From NCBI GenBank assembly GCA_021014325.1, contig CM037466.1:15960765-16024764 (forward strand): a stretch of DNA of 64,000 nucleotides. The letters are read 5' to 3'. Under the pieces are notes generated by a model, which worked only from the letters and a program-made list of their open reading frames with translations, did no database searches and was not told the origin of the DNA. This stretch comes from Plazaster borealis (lineage: Eukaryota; Echinodermata; Asteroidea; Forcipulatida; Labidiasteridae). Shown here one piece after another: positions 10,393 through 23,400 of this stretch; position 1 is the stretch's first letter, and each line of letters begins with the position of its first letter. Both the position numbers and the translations under genes were made by a program.

Positions 10393-12185
10393 CAAAAGTA
10401 GAAGTGATACTGTAAGCTTTTAAATATTAACCCTAAATAAAAAGACGGCTGCAAAAAGTCGACCTTATTGAAAGGCCGATGCGATCTCACCGCGCCCACA
10501 CAACAAACACGAAAAATGCGCACGGGGTTAAAGGGAAACTAACGCGGCCTCTCGATTTCAAAAGAGAACACAGGAAAGAATATTTTGAACATAGAAGTCT
10601 TAGGCCTACAATGAAATATTAACACTTATTATTATTACTCATTGGATGAATGCACATGGTCCATAATAATACGATCATAATATGCGAAGCCAAAACAAGA
10701 CTCTTCAGCGAATTACAATGTACTTTTGGAGTGAAGCTATACTGGAAAAACACTCACTAGGCATTCTATTTAGTCACCCAACCGTAATGTACCTCCAGTG
10801 TGGGGGCATGCCCTCGGTAACTAAAAATGTAGGCCATAAAGGCAACTATGGTGACATCAATCTCATTGTAGGCCTCAGCAAATAGGGCACCAGCTGAAAC
10901 TGTGACGTCTTTTGTATTAAATATTATTGTTATTAGTTGAAAATCGTGATCGTTTCAGAAGTAAGAACAATTCTGTATTTGCAGTTCATTAGTGGATTCA
11001 GTTTCCTCACGTTAAATTTTGTTCTCAATTACATTAGTGTTTTATGTAGAATGTTTACATGATGTGCTTACTGTCTTTGATTTCAAAAGAAATAACAGTT
11101 TTATTTGCATCAAGTCAAGTATTGGTCTATTTATAGTGAATTGAACAACCATGCAATGCTTTAGAGTATTATTACTCAATTTCAATTTCAAGACACTTAT
11201 TTTCCATTCCAACAGAGAATCATCATAACAATAACAATGAACAGTAAGAGGATAATTGGAAATGGGGGCATAGCCAGAAAATAAAGCTTGTGGTCGGTAT
11301 GCCCGGACAAATAAAAACACAAATGGACTAACATGAACAAGTTTTCGATATTTAACTAAGACAGGAAAGTCTCTTTGTGAACTAAAATTAGCTACAGAGG
11401 GATGCAACTTATAACAATACATAGGACAAGGCGTGAGGGTTCCATTAACAACAACACAGCAATATTGTTTTTAAAGAACTGTTAATAATATCGCAGCTAA
11501 GACAAAAATATCGACAACGTAAACCTGGCCATTAATGATTGTTCAATGCGGAGAAAACGCCTATTGTAGTAACCAACATGCATGCACATGTGTGATTCCA
11601 AAATTTTCTCTAGATTTCATGTCAAAGGTCTAATGAGATCAGTGTTGGTTCACTGACAATTATGTTCAATGAATTCTCCGGGTGTGACAGCAACTAGCTT
11701 CATTAGCCTTTTTGAGAAATGGTAGACACTAATGCACTGTTTGGTTCGGGTGTATAGACAAATTTACCCAAACCTTAGTAACAGTGTCATAGTTTTGTGT
11801 GTCCATGCACCATATCTCAAAATGGTATATGGAATAACGCCTTGTCATAGGTCCCAACGTCGGCTTTAACTTTACGTACCGCCCCCGCACCGAAATGCCA
11901 CAGCTGAGTGATTCCACCATAGAGAAAAGTTCTTTTTCTATGATTCCACACAAAACACAATCTATAGATGAACACAAGTTGCAACACTGTGAATTTGTAG
12001 TGTGATATGTGGTTGGAAAGTTCCTTCACGATAGGTGATCAACGAATATGTATTGCCCTATTTGTGGTCCAGACATAGCAACAGTTCATTAGTATGGAGT
12101 AAAGAAAACAAAACACAGGGAGAAGAATTATGATAACGTTATTAAAGCACGAGCCCTGCTCTATGCTAAACATGGCTAAACTCAC
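10393..12185. other. Probable 5' intron of the HPGD-like gene
   Basis: Sequence between the first coding exon and a candidate non-coding exon at about 12186. It contains one LINE 3'-end copy (11160-11345, listed separately). Frames such as 10682-10885 and 11729-12029 have no recognisable similarity or splice context. Confidence 0.4.
11160..11345 (-). mobile_element. LINE 3'-end fragment (same family as 34341-34872)
   Basis: On the minus strand it contains GTCCGGGCATAC, CTGGCTATGCCCCCATTTCC, AATTATCCTC and GATGATTCTCTGTTGGA in the same order as the plus-strand copy at about 34742-34872. The shared sequence is non-coding and follows a LINE-type C-terminus in the other copy, so I read it as a 5'-truncated retrocopy of a non-LTR element's 3' UTR. 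Confidence 0.6.
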
Positions 12186-12260
12186 CGAATCTTCCCAGTG
12201 TGTACAGCCGGCCTGTGATTCGGTAACCTCCAGAGGTTCAGTGTTGACTAAGATGATGAA
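12186..12260 (-). other. Candidate 5' non-coding exon of the HPGD-like gene
   Basis: On the minus strand, AAGATTCG is followed by a GTGAG donor at 12185-12181. The first coding exon has an acceptor at 10064-10065, so an upstream exon is needed, and this is the best-looking donor in the expected direction. The 5' limit of the exon is arbitrary. No transcript evidence is available. Confidence 0.3.
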
Positions 12261-12828
12261 CTGAGTTTTAAACTGATTCCGTCGTGGATGACCAAACCCA
12301 TGTACCTGAACAGGATATGCAGTTGTCTATAGGCCTACAGAAAGAGGCTGAAAGGGAAACAATGCATACTAACAGTAATAGCGGTAATTTAACACCACCG
12401 GTAAACAAACCCACGGAAATCCTCTAGCCTCTACACAAACTTCTGTTCAAGGTCCAACCCCGGCTGAACATAGTCAGGATAGCGCTGCTGCTTGCTAGGC
12501 ACCGCTCTGTAGATTAAACCACTAAACCTGGATTTTCTCTGTAAATGTTTAATTCGCCATTATTGACTTTACTCGGAACTCCATGTGAAAACAAATGTCC
12601 TTGACCAATACCATACAAACTGCGGTAACATTAACTTCATCAACTTATTTTTTTTAAAAGCAACCACGGTTACACCATTGCGAAAGGTCCTTGCCTAAGG
12701 TGTGCCAACGGCATATAAAAGACCCAGGTTCTTTGACCTCTTCCGATTAATTTACAAATATTTTGAGCGCTATCATGTGACTGGTTGCCATGACTTGTAT
12801 GTTAAACCTTTTAAACTGTGCTTCATCA

Positions 12829-12974
12829 GGGGTCGATTTCACAAAACTCTTCCTAACTTAGGACTAGTCCTAGGCAATGCTCGGAGATAGGACTAGTCTT
12901 AAGTTAAGACCAGTTACTGGTCCTAACTTCAGATAAGACTATGGTCTTAATTATCTCTTTGTGGAATCGGCCCA
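12829..12974. mobile_element. Short palindromic MITE-like element, 146 bp
   Basis: The left end GGGGTCGATTTCACAAA matches the reverse complement of the right end TTTGTGGAATCGGCCC. The interior is a series of inverted ACTAGTCC/GGACTAGT and CTTAAGTTAAGAC segments. Non-coding. Short foldback repeats of this form are common in invertebrate deuterostome genomes, which is general knowledge rather than a database match. Confidence 0.6.
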
Positions 12975-15900
12975 GGCAACTTTTCGTCTTGACATAAAAC
13001 ACTTATAATCTGCGTTTCTTTTGAATTGTCAATACTTGCGTTATTAATTATTCAACTCAAGTTTGTGTACACTGTCACTAAGTACACCGTGTCTTGCATT
13101 GTCTTTTCACTTCACTCAGAATTCCCAACTTCTTGCACGTCCCGTGACAGGAGTTCAAAACACTCTTTAAAAAGAACTTTAGCTGGATGGGTCACCCTCG
13201 TTAAATATGGTTTTAAATAAATGAATATGAATATCTACTGTCAAGGTAATTTTTTCATTTCCTCAAATAATGTATAAATTTCTTTGACAAGGTTGAATAA
13301 GCATAACACAATTCCATGTCGTCAAACGTTTATTGATCATCATGATTTTTCATCTAACCATTAACCATAGTATTATTCTTTTTTACAAGTTAAATAATTT
13401 CTCTGTAATTATAGTCAGTCTACATTTATATTATCACTCGCCATCAATGAGCCCTCATTGTACATTTCGTCCCTTTTTTGGAACCACATGTTGGACTGAA
13501 TGGATGTGCTTAATAGGCCAACTGAGTATAATGGCCTCCATCAATACCATCAGATCTAAACAAAAGTTGGCTAAGGCTCGGACCACCATTTTCAAGCCAC
13601 AAGCCAAAAGCATGACGTCAACATTGCTCAAACAGTGGTTGAGCCCAAGTCAACCTGTGGAGTCAAAGCCATAGCAAATTATATTAATAATGAATTGGGA
13701 AATGTCAATGATAACACTGCGGTATTCTGAACATAATTATCGCTTTCGCTCACAATACACGTGAATATCACGTATCACGAGGATACAAGAGGATACTCAC
13801 ATTAGTTCTTCATAAAATTATGACTATATAAACATGCGATTGGTCAACTTAGAGTACTGGTTAATGAAACTTTACATAAATGTACACTATTCTGGCTCTC
13901 TGAACAATACATCAAGAAATTGATTATTTCCTTTTTGTACAAGAAAACCACTACACATTAATTATACAAATCTTTATCCCCAAACTATTAATTACTTATT
14001 GTACTGTAAACCCAACATTCAACCTTCATATATCTGTTTGCCAAGTTGTCTTTATCTTGTACAAAACGATAAGATATTAATGCAACGTAAAATCGGCTTT
14101 TGCATCATTTATTGAAACCATTACAAGACTCATAATTCAGGTATTAGCTCAACACATCGGGTTTCAGTCTTGATGTTAAGAAAAAAGAAAAGGAAAAGGA
14201 AACTGACACAAAACATAAAAAACATAAGATGTGTGATACATTTTTAATGAATTTTTGTTGCCATCAAATTTGTCAAATATTCATTCAGCGACCCAAATTT
14301 ACAAACTGAATAAAATAAAACTGTTTTTCTTCTCAAAATTAAAGGCCTCATTTATAAATTCATCACAAATCCCCATCATGTTTCTTAAACAACCATTTTA
14401 GTGATCAAAAATCACCAAGAAAAGCATTTTTAGGTTCAAGAAGTTTGTAAACATTTCTCTAATCTGGTCAAAATTATGTTACCTAATAAGTTTATGTACC
14501 AATCTTTGTTACCCTTCTGATTTAAAGGGGTTAAAAAAGAAGAAAAACAATTGGAAATAAACATACAAAATTTCATTTAGTTATTTGTCCCAAACTTTAA
14601 AGACAAGTCTGATTGAAACAAAGCACCAAATACACAAAAAGTTTTCTCTTTTATATGTGTGATCGGCACACTGCTGCATCATGCGCTGCAACTTACCTTT
14701 TTTAAAACATTCGCACTAAACTCAAATGAGAACTTTTGTTCACCGAAATAATTGCACAAAACTGATAAGAGAATGATATGAACCCCATTTCCAAGAAGAA
14801 TTCTATAAAATATTTCATTTCTATTCCCATGAATGAATCTATGATCATTTGTCAAGAGTAAAATTGCTTGATACGTTCATACTGTGAGATGAGCTTCTGT
14901 AAGTAGAAAGACCTGGCAATTTAAATCGTAAAACATCTAGGCTTACTTAATATTTTCTTGATCGATGAAACACTTTATTCAACAAAAATTATAAAAATCA
15001 ACGCGCACCATCCCATTATCAACCCAAAGTAAATCACAAAACGTCTACTATGCATTGTGAAGAAAAATTTGAAGACTAACAATTATCCCATACACTTGCA
15101 GTTTTCAGTTACGTGTGTACATACAATACGATGAAGAAGTTACCCAACAAGTTAGTCAACAAGTTAGTCAACAAGTTACCCAACAAAATACCCAAACAAA
15201 TTAGGTTTGAACTTACAGAGCAGTAGTCACATGGTATTATATTTTGTAATGTGGTTAATTATTTAAATGTCTTCACTGCTCTTAATCTCTGAAACGAATA
15301 TTGTCAGTAATAACTAATTGTACAGAATTATAATTACAGGTGATGATAGTTAGGGAGGAATTCCGATCTGCACAAAAAAAAACCTTATACCTTAATACCA
15401 CTCCCTTCTTAAATTTTAGTTTTAAATATAACATTTCATGAAAGGAGAATGAGAAACCAGCTAAATATTTTCCCCAAACGATACTTGAAACATGAAGGGA
15501 ACATCTAAATGCATCCCCATCTTACTTTTATTCAATAAAACTTGTTTAAATTTGTTAGGGACTGACCCTACAAAAAGTTACAAGACTAATTACAAATGAA
15601 TAGAAAATGTGCTGAATTTTTACTTGTAAGTCTTCCCACAGGAATGCATTTTTCTCAAAATAAGAAATTTTATCCCAATCTCTTTCCATTTTGGAATGTG
15701 ATTGACATGTACTTTAATCGTGATGTAAAGGGATAACTGCATGACATGTTTATTGTATAAAACTTGGAGTCAGAGAAGAGATTTATTCTTAAGATCCATC
15801 AACTCCTCTTTAACACAGAACAAACAATGCAAACATCTGCATATTCTTACACCACGTACCCATATTTATCTATATCCTTCTTCTTAAATTTGTTTTCCAT

Positions 15901-17445
15901 GTATTAATGGTAACAAGTGGGAGGCCTGAAGAAGTGATTATTATGGAAAGTGATTTTTTTTATCAATAACATTGTGAGGTACTTCAGTCTAAAATTTCTA
16001 CAATTGATTAAAATGATAATTGAAATAATCATTTGAATTGAACACAAATCTTTTAGATAACAAAATCGTGCCACCTAATGTAATGTAAAAAGTACACATT
16101 ATTTGTTATGTGAACATGCCATTACTGTATTAAACACTTGATAATATGCAGAGGTCTACGTTATTTACATAAATATATTTCACTGCCAGGGTTTTGTTGG
16201 GAAATAATACAACTTGAAACAAGTACTTGCATTATGGGACATCAGGGGAAGACACATGTTGACATGAACTTACTGGATCATTAGTATTTGTTATAATGGT
16301 TTGACATTATTATTTTCTCTACTTTTCCTTTTGATGCATAAATCAATCGTGACAGGTTACTTTCATTCTGTACCATTCAGGATACATGTACCTATATGTA
16401 TTATCTCTGACCGATTTGGATCAAACCAATGAGAAAGACTCGGTTGAGGGTGAATTGTGATGTCACTCACTTGTTAGCACTAAATGCTCGTCAGTATTGG
16501 CAGATGCATTACTCAATTACAAGTTGTTAACCTTATACTGTATTTACCATTTAAATGTATGTTTAAAACAGTATTAACTCTCACAAAAGACTGCTTTTAG
16601 TCCTTGGGGGTTGGGGATGGAATACAAGGCCTTCACTAATTTGTCACACTTTGTTTTATTGAAATGCTATTTTCAGACCTTTATTTTTAAATTTATTTAA
16701 TTATTTAATTTGTTTTTGTTTTGGAGGGGGGAGGGGGAGAGGGTGTTCAAGCATAGTGTTTTGATGGATGCTAATTACAAAGCCTGCCTGTATTACCATA
16801 CTTACTACTACATCAATAGTTAGTCAGAATTACTATAGTTGGATGAGAAAGCTGGTTTCTATGGTGATTCAGGTGATTAAGCACCTCAGCCAATCGTCTA
16901 GCAGGAATGACTACATGGATTTGAACGGGGTGGTGTGATTGGTTGCTTTAGCTCAATCTTTTAGTATGATGAATCTGATTGAATGTTTTCAGAATGTTAC
17001 CCAGCTATTATTAGCTCCTCCAGATCTAAACAGAATAAGAACAATATGATGTGAAATTAGAAGAATTCTTATTGTTTTTATTTTGTTCAATATTCTTAAA
17101 GATATAAAGATAAGTTTCTATCCATTCAACCCCGACACATTTGAATCCTAAACTTTGGAGTCGTCATATTCTATCAGTAGCACAACACAAACTATAGAGT
17201 CTGATAAAAAACAATCAAAGAAAACTGCTAGTTCTTCTCACAACAATATACATTCATAGACAAATTGTTAACATGACGTTACTGCAAAATTTAATGCCAA
17301 AAGATTGTGTTCCGACCATTCAAATTTTCAAATCCTACTTGTGATATTAGATAAAATAAAAATCAAACACAACTTGGTTATTGGTTATGTGTGAGTAAAC
17401 TTTACTATTAGCTTTTAGCTTTTAACCACAAATAAAAGACAACAC
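12975..17445. other. AT-rich intergenic region / possible long 3' UTR of NECAP
   Basis: No exon could be supported over 4.4 kb. A frame at 13333-13674 (+) is open for 113 codons but has no recognisable domain or splice context. Around 15142-15185 a 12-bp unit AACAAGTTAGTC is repeated about three times. Part of the region next to 17445 may be the NECAP 3' UTR; a minus-strand AATAAA occurs at 17088-17093. Confidence 0.4.
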
Positions 17446-20400
17446 TTACTGGGCACTCGTAAAGTCCCCCCAGTCTGTTGATGCTTGTTGTGTTTGCTGT
17501 GCCATGGGTTGTGTCATTGGCTGTGCTGTGGTTTGTGGCATTGCTGGACCTCCAAAACCTCCTAATAAGTCTACACTTGCCTGCACTTGATTATTGCCAC
17601 CTGGTGGAGATCATTGTAAAGGAATAAAACATTAAAATAATGATCAGTGGCAATGCCAGGGAGAAAGGCTTAAGCCAAACCCTTGGGTGTTCTCATGTCC
17701 CACCATTCATAAAACGTCTTCAACTCTATAGTAAATAGATTGGCAAGACCATGATATGACTGGATGACGTGTGGGTAAGAACAATCTTCATCAAACTCAA
17801 ATATTTTACATGGTAAGTAAATTTAGGGATTTCTGGGGTGGTTAGGGTTAATGGATCAGTATATTTTTGGTTTATTAAGAGGATGAAAATGCTATTTACC
17901 GAAAATGCCAAAGTTATTATTAGGCTGTTGTAGTACATTTGGCTGCGGTTGCTGCTGCTGAGTAAATACGCCCATTGAACTCTGGCCTCCAGACTGGGTA
18001 CCTATTGCACCAGGAGAGGGTTGTATGGGTGGTTTAGCACCTCCAGGGGGTGGGGGAAGGAGACCTGGTGCAGCAATCCCACCCCCTGTGCTCCTTGGTC
18101 TAGATGATGCTCCTGTCTTCTTACCCTACGATGAAAAGACATGCCCAAACTTGAAATGCATATAAAATGTTCACTAACAGATGAACAATTACCTAGCCCT
18201 TGGTGAATGTGAACCCCTTCTTTTTCGTGTGGGATCTTCAATGTCCCACTACATTTCCTAGTACACAAAGATTACAGCCCAACACCCAATCCAATATAGT
18301 ATATATAACAATTTTGCAAAGTGTCTTGCTCAAGGACACAAGCTCCGACTGGTTGGTGGACTGGAATAAAATCCACTACTTTTCCCATGGCAAGTTTCTT
18401 GTTTGTTTTTACATGTATGTGCACTTCTAACCCAACAGTAGTACAAGGACATATTACAGCTTAAAATCCAATCTGAACAACAAAGTAATTTTGCTGACTG
18501 ATACAAGCTCAACAGTGCACAAGAACAGAATGGCTTCAACTCTATCTGATTTCCTCACCCCAATATTTATTTTAATAGTCTGTCCCTCCTTGAAGCCCAG
18601 GTCCAGCTTTGGTCCAGGGTTTGTCTCTGCATTCTTTTCTTGTTCTTCAATCTCTTTGGACTGCTTTAGCCATCTGCAAAAATTTATATATCAAGATATT
18701 ATTATTTCCTTCTATTGAACCAGGGTGATCCAATCAGTTTTTAATAAACTCTTCTCCCTAGTGGGCTATGGATTTTTAATTCTGGCTCCTATTAGTCAAC
18801 ATGCTGAAAACCAACTTTCAAGAATTGCAAATAAACATACATTAGAAAACAGTCAGATTGTTTTTGTAGGAGAATGGTGTTTGCTAGCAAGTCGTCAAGT
18901 TGCCTTTTGAATATGAACTTCTTGCCCTTTCTTTCATTTAAAAGGTACAAGTTTAAGTATTGAAAAGAGAATTTCATATGTCCTTTTTTTTCAAATACAA
19001 AATGAGAACAGATGAAAAAGATGATTTTTACTTGAAGTGGTCTTGAAGAGCAACGTTGAAGTCAAACGAGTCCCCCCGGTCTGTGAAACCAATACCAACA
19101 AAAGCTTTACGAACTGTAAAGGAAACAAATGAAACAGCAATGAGTATTCTATTTCAGCTACAATGTACATCATATGTTGCATTTTTAGTGCAGGATATTT
19201 TTTTAATAGTCAATATTTCTTTTAAAATAGAATTGTGCCTAAAAATGTCCTTAGATTGAGAGTACACACCTGAATCTGATATTCTGATGACAAAGTAACG
19301 ACTGGAATCTAGTACTGCCTCCACTACTATACTAGGAAATTGCTCCACTGGTGCTTCGGCAAACAGTTCACCTGTAATATAGAATCCCAATAGAAAAGGG
19401 AATTCAATATAGAAATTATGGACTAAGGATCCACTGGAATCTAGTAACGCCTCAGCTGATATTACTAGGCCCTGTTATTTGTTTAATTTAATTAATTTGT
19501 TTATGCAAGCTTGCCCCAAACAAGGCTGAAGCCACTCTTGATAAGGGGCTACAAGACGAAAACGATAAAAATAACTCAGGGGAACTAAAGGTACATGTAC
19601 ATGTAGGAATTGTAAAACAGTCTGGATTGTAGGATGGAGAGAAACATGCACCAAGTTCCAAAGAGATGCAGTTCATGATGATGTATGTGGAAGAAGCTGA
19701 AATGGCTTTTTGTTCTACATCTCAGCAAAGCGAGAGTGTTGGGTGAGAACAAGCAGAAAGCAAAAAATCCTGATAGGAGGAACCAGGTCAGACACACTGG
19801 TGGCACATTTACCATGAAAAGACCTACGGTGGGAAAGAGGTTGTAACGTCGATCCCAACTCTTCACCAACAACATCAACAATACGGATCTTCACTCTTTC
19901 TCATAAAGATAAATGACAGGCAGAAGCTCCAGCCTAAATGCGACAACACTACAGTACTTCATAAGGGGACGTATAGTTGTCCTATAAAAGTAGAGGGTAG
20001 CATCAAGAGGTAAGAACTTCTGAGCTCAATAAAGACAACTTTACTGTACAATTTTGTACACGGAAACCATCTGAAAATTCTTGATCACTTTTGCTGATAG
20101 TTGGCAGTTTGGACCGGATCAAATTTGGGCAAGGGGGAATGTTTTTACAGATTTCTTACATATTTTTTATGGCCTCACAGATCGGTATCAATGCCCAATT
20201 GAGTCAACCTGTATAACAAGTTTAATATTTGAACAAATCACAACTCCTGAATCCTGAACCACTTGTTGGCTTTTTAAAAATCTACATGTATCAGAACGGT
20301 CTTTAAAAACTAAACAAACACTACAAAGAATGTGACCCCATTTGACCTTGACTGGCGGTTCAAACCGGAAGTTGAAAAGTTCAAAAATTCATATTTCAAA

Positions 20401-23400
20401 AACTACTGATCATTTCATCACAATGTTTTCTTCCGATTGTAGGTCTTTGAGCTGGCTCAAACTTTTACACAGAAATATTTCTGGTTGAAATTTGACGTTA
20501 AAGCCAATGTACGATTGACCCATATACTTCAGTTACACTGCAAACATTTCCATCACACACATGTACTTCAACTGTGCATGTAGTCTAATGACAAAACCTG
20601 CATGTCTATGTGAACCACATTGCTGACTGTTGTGCCCATACTGGCCCATACATGAAGGCTTCAAAGTCTACCTACATGTAGCCTGATTTGGCATTATGCA
20701 AAACCCCCAAATGTGAGTGCCTTTAAAATCCTGCAACTTGACTAATAACAATTAGGGAATAAGGATCAATGCTGATTAATTGAAAATTTAAATAGCTTGG
20801 TCTTACTATAGAGCAAGGACCAGATTACAACAAATCCTTACACTAGTTTACCTGTTGTTTTGTCTTCAAGTTTAATAACGCAATCTTTTCCTCTGGCCAC
20901 AATTCGTAGCCTCCCGATCCAATCTGGGCTATCTAATTTCCATTCTGATGCTCTGAAAAGGAGAAAGAATTATTTTGATTGTTTATTATTAGAAATCTCT
21001 GTATTGTGGTAATGTGGCATTTACTTTAAAGTCATAAAATCAAACAAATGGAAGTAAATGGAAGGTAGTTTTTATTGATGTAAATCCATGTTGATTTTAT
21101 TATTTACGACTAACAAAACACTCAGAGATGGGGCCTAAGTTTCTTTATTCCATCAATATTACATAAAAACTGAAAGTGGAAAATGAATGAGTAAAACTGA
21201 AATACCAACAAATTGTCCACCATGATCATCATTCTTTAGTTTACCTTATAATATCTGCACTCCACATTGTTGCTAATGTTGAACACTCAATATCTGAATG
21301 TTGTAAACTGTTTTGTACACCTCCTGCTTTTCTTTTCAAAATTAGTTCAAAATCATACACATGTTTGTAAAAATTTTAAAAGAAAGCTGTTTCGCAGCAC
21401 TTTGTGTCAAAACAGCTAATTGTGCAAATTTGTGAACAAGCAAAGTTAGCTCAAAAACAATTCAATTTTTTGCCAAAGAGTCGTGAAAGTCAGCTAACTT
21501 TTAGCAAATTGGGCAGTATTCTGCTTATAATGAGGGCGCACTTTGTACTTAACAAGCTGGAATTTACTGCTGGTAACTGTGCACAGTATTTTATGTTTCC
21601 AGGCGAATAAGTTATTTCGATGTCAATCATGTGTAGTGTCAATTTTCTTTGTGAAACAGGATCTGGACACATTTCACAGGATAGCCTTTCCTTTTGACAG
21701 CTCTGTAGCCACGAAGTGACTGGAACTGGAGACCATACCAGTGAGTGGCGAAGCCACATTGATTTTTCAAACTTGTCTGGAATTTTAAATGTTTCCCTTT
21801 ATTTCTTGATTTTGGCTATCCTCCCAGGGTAGCAAAATTCCAAACAAATCATAAGCAATGTTCAGCATTACATTAACCTAGATGCATCGTGAATGGTTAA
21901 AACCTTTCAGCAGTTTTTACTTAAATTAAAAAAATGTATACATTTCCTGTTTTCGAGTTGCCCAGGAATATTCTTTTGCACAGTAACTACCAAAACCGAT
22001 ATAATGTCAATGATAAAGATCTCACTTTTTCTAACTAAGTTGAGTCCTGGCTTCCTCTAGTCTACTTCTAGAAATATAAGGCTCCCCATGAGCTTTATAG
22101 GGGTCTCACATTTTGGGCCTCTATAACGCTATACATTTTCAAAATGGTCATTGATAGTTCAACATTTTCTGGTCTTCAGCCAGCGATAACAATAGTTTTC
22201 TTTGTACTACTACTACTCATCTAAATAAAATTTTCTCAACACACTGTACATTCTCAATAATACAATGTACGTGCATATTTTTGGACGAATTACATGCAAA
22301 AACCTCTTCAAAACATGAAATTTCTTATTCAATACTCGCAGCTGTTTTGCTGTCAAAGCACACTCAACGCATGACGAACCCGAATGGTCAGACCAACCAT
22401 TCCGTGAAAAGGGGTGTTACAAGGCTTTAACGTCCGTCGATGTCAGTTTTTCTACTAATCGATATATCGAAAATTCAATATCGAGTATACTCGATATATC
22501 GATTATTTTCCGTGAAGCCTAAAAACAGCGCTAAATTTACCAAGTTGTAGGCGGCTTTGAGATTTGTGTTTTGGTGTAGCAGCTGTACAGTCTGGAGAGT
22601 GGAACATCGTGCATGTGGTGCTTCAAACTGTTGCCTTTGTATTCATTATTTAACTTATAGTAGTTTTAAAGAAAATCTACCTGTAAATTAAAGATATCCA
22701 GCTCGTCTTCTGTCTAACCATGGAGGTAGAAAAGAAGCCCCGCTACTCTAATACTAATAGACATGCGTCACGTCAGAAGTCACAACTTGGTGAGTTTAGC
22801 CTAGAACACTTGCATCAAAAGGATGAAGTCTGGCTCCGCGATACACTACATGTACATAATATACAGTCTAGATACAGACCCAGTGCATAATGTAGAGCTA
22901 TACGTTCTACAGAGTCTGGCTCCGAGGTTTTTCTTATGCTTTACTTGTTGGATGCGGCAGCAACCAGACGCTGTGAGAATTTATCTGCAAGCCTGTAAAC
23001 ATTTCTGCATTGATAACTGTGCAAGCTACGGCGGGCCGCAGGAGAAACACAGAGAACACGCAGTTGGTCGCCTACTTAAATGTTGTAAGCTACGGCAGCT
23101 TTTCTAATACTAAAACTCTGAGATTTTCTAGATAACCTGACACTCTTTCGGTGTTTTCGATATCATTTAGGAACATCAAATTTTTAGATACATCGAAAAT
23201 TTTCGATATATCGAAAATTTCGATATTTCGATATGATTAAAAAAGTGACATCGGCGATATCGATGTCAAAATAGTATCGAGTATTTGAGTAATATCGATA
23301 TATCGACGGACGTTACAAGGCTTCCTGTGCATACCGCGTTGTCTTTATTTGAGCGCTATACATGAACAGCGGTGCCTGTGTGCCGCGATGAAGAGGCAAG

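Noticed and set aside
10035..10523. 162-codon Asn/Thr/Pro/Gln-rich frame and Cys/Val-rich frames on the other strand
   Set aside because: Pure translation of the (GTTT)n / TTGGGG microsatellite.
13333..13674. 113-codon plus-strand frame
   Set aside because: No recognisable domain, no splice context, low-complexity hydrophobic start; treated as chance.
21704..21760. Stem-loop TGTAGCCACGAAGTGACTGG / CCAGTGAGTGGCGAAGCCAC
   Set aside because: Pairing is imperfect and there are no element boundaries or duplications, so it is not listed as a feature.
22823..23107. 94-codon frame inside the hAT element as a transposase or cargo gene
   Set aside because: No hAT motifs and much too short; ATG context and composition are unremarkable.
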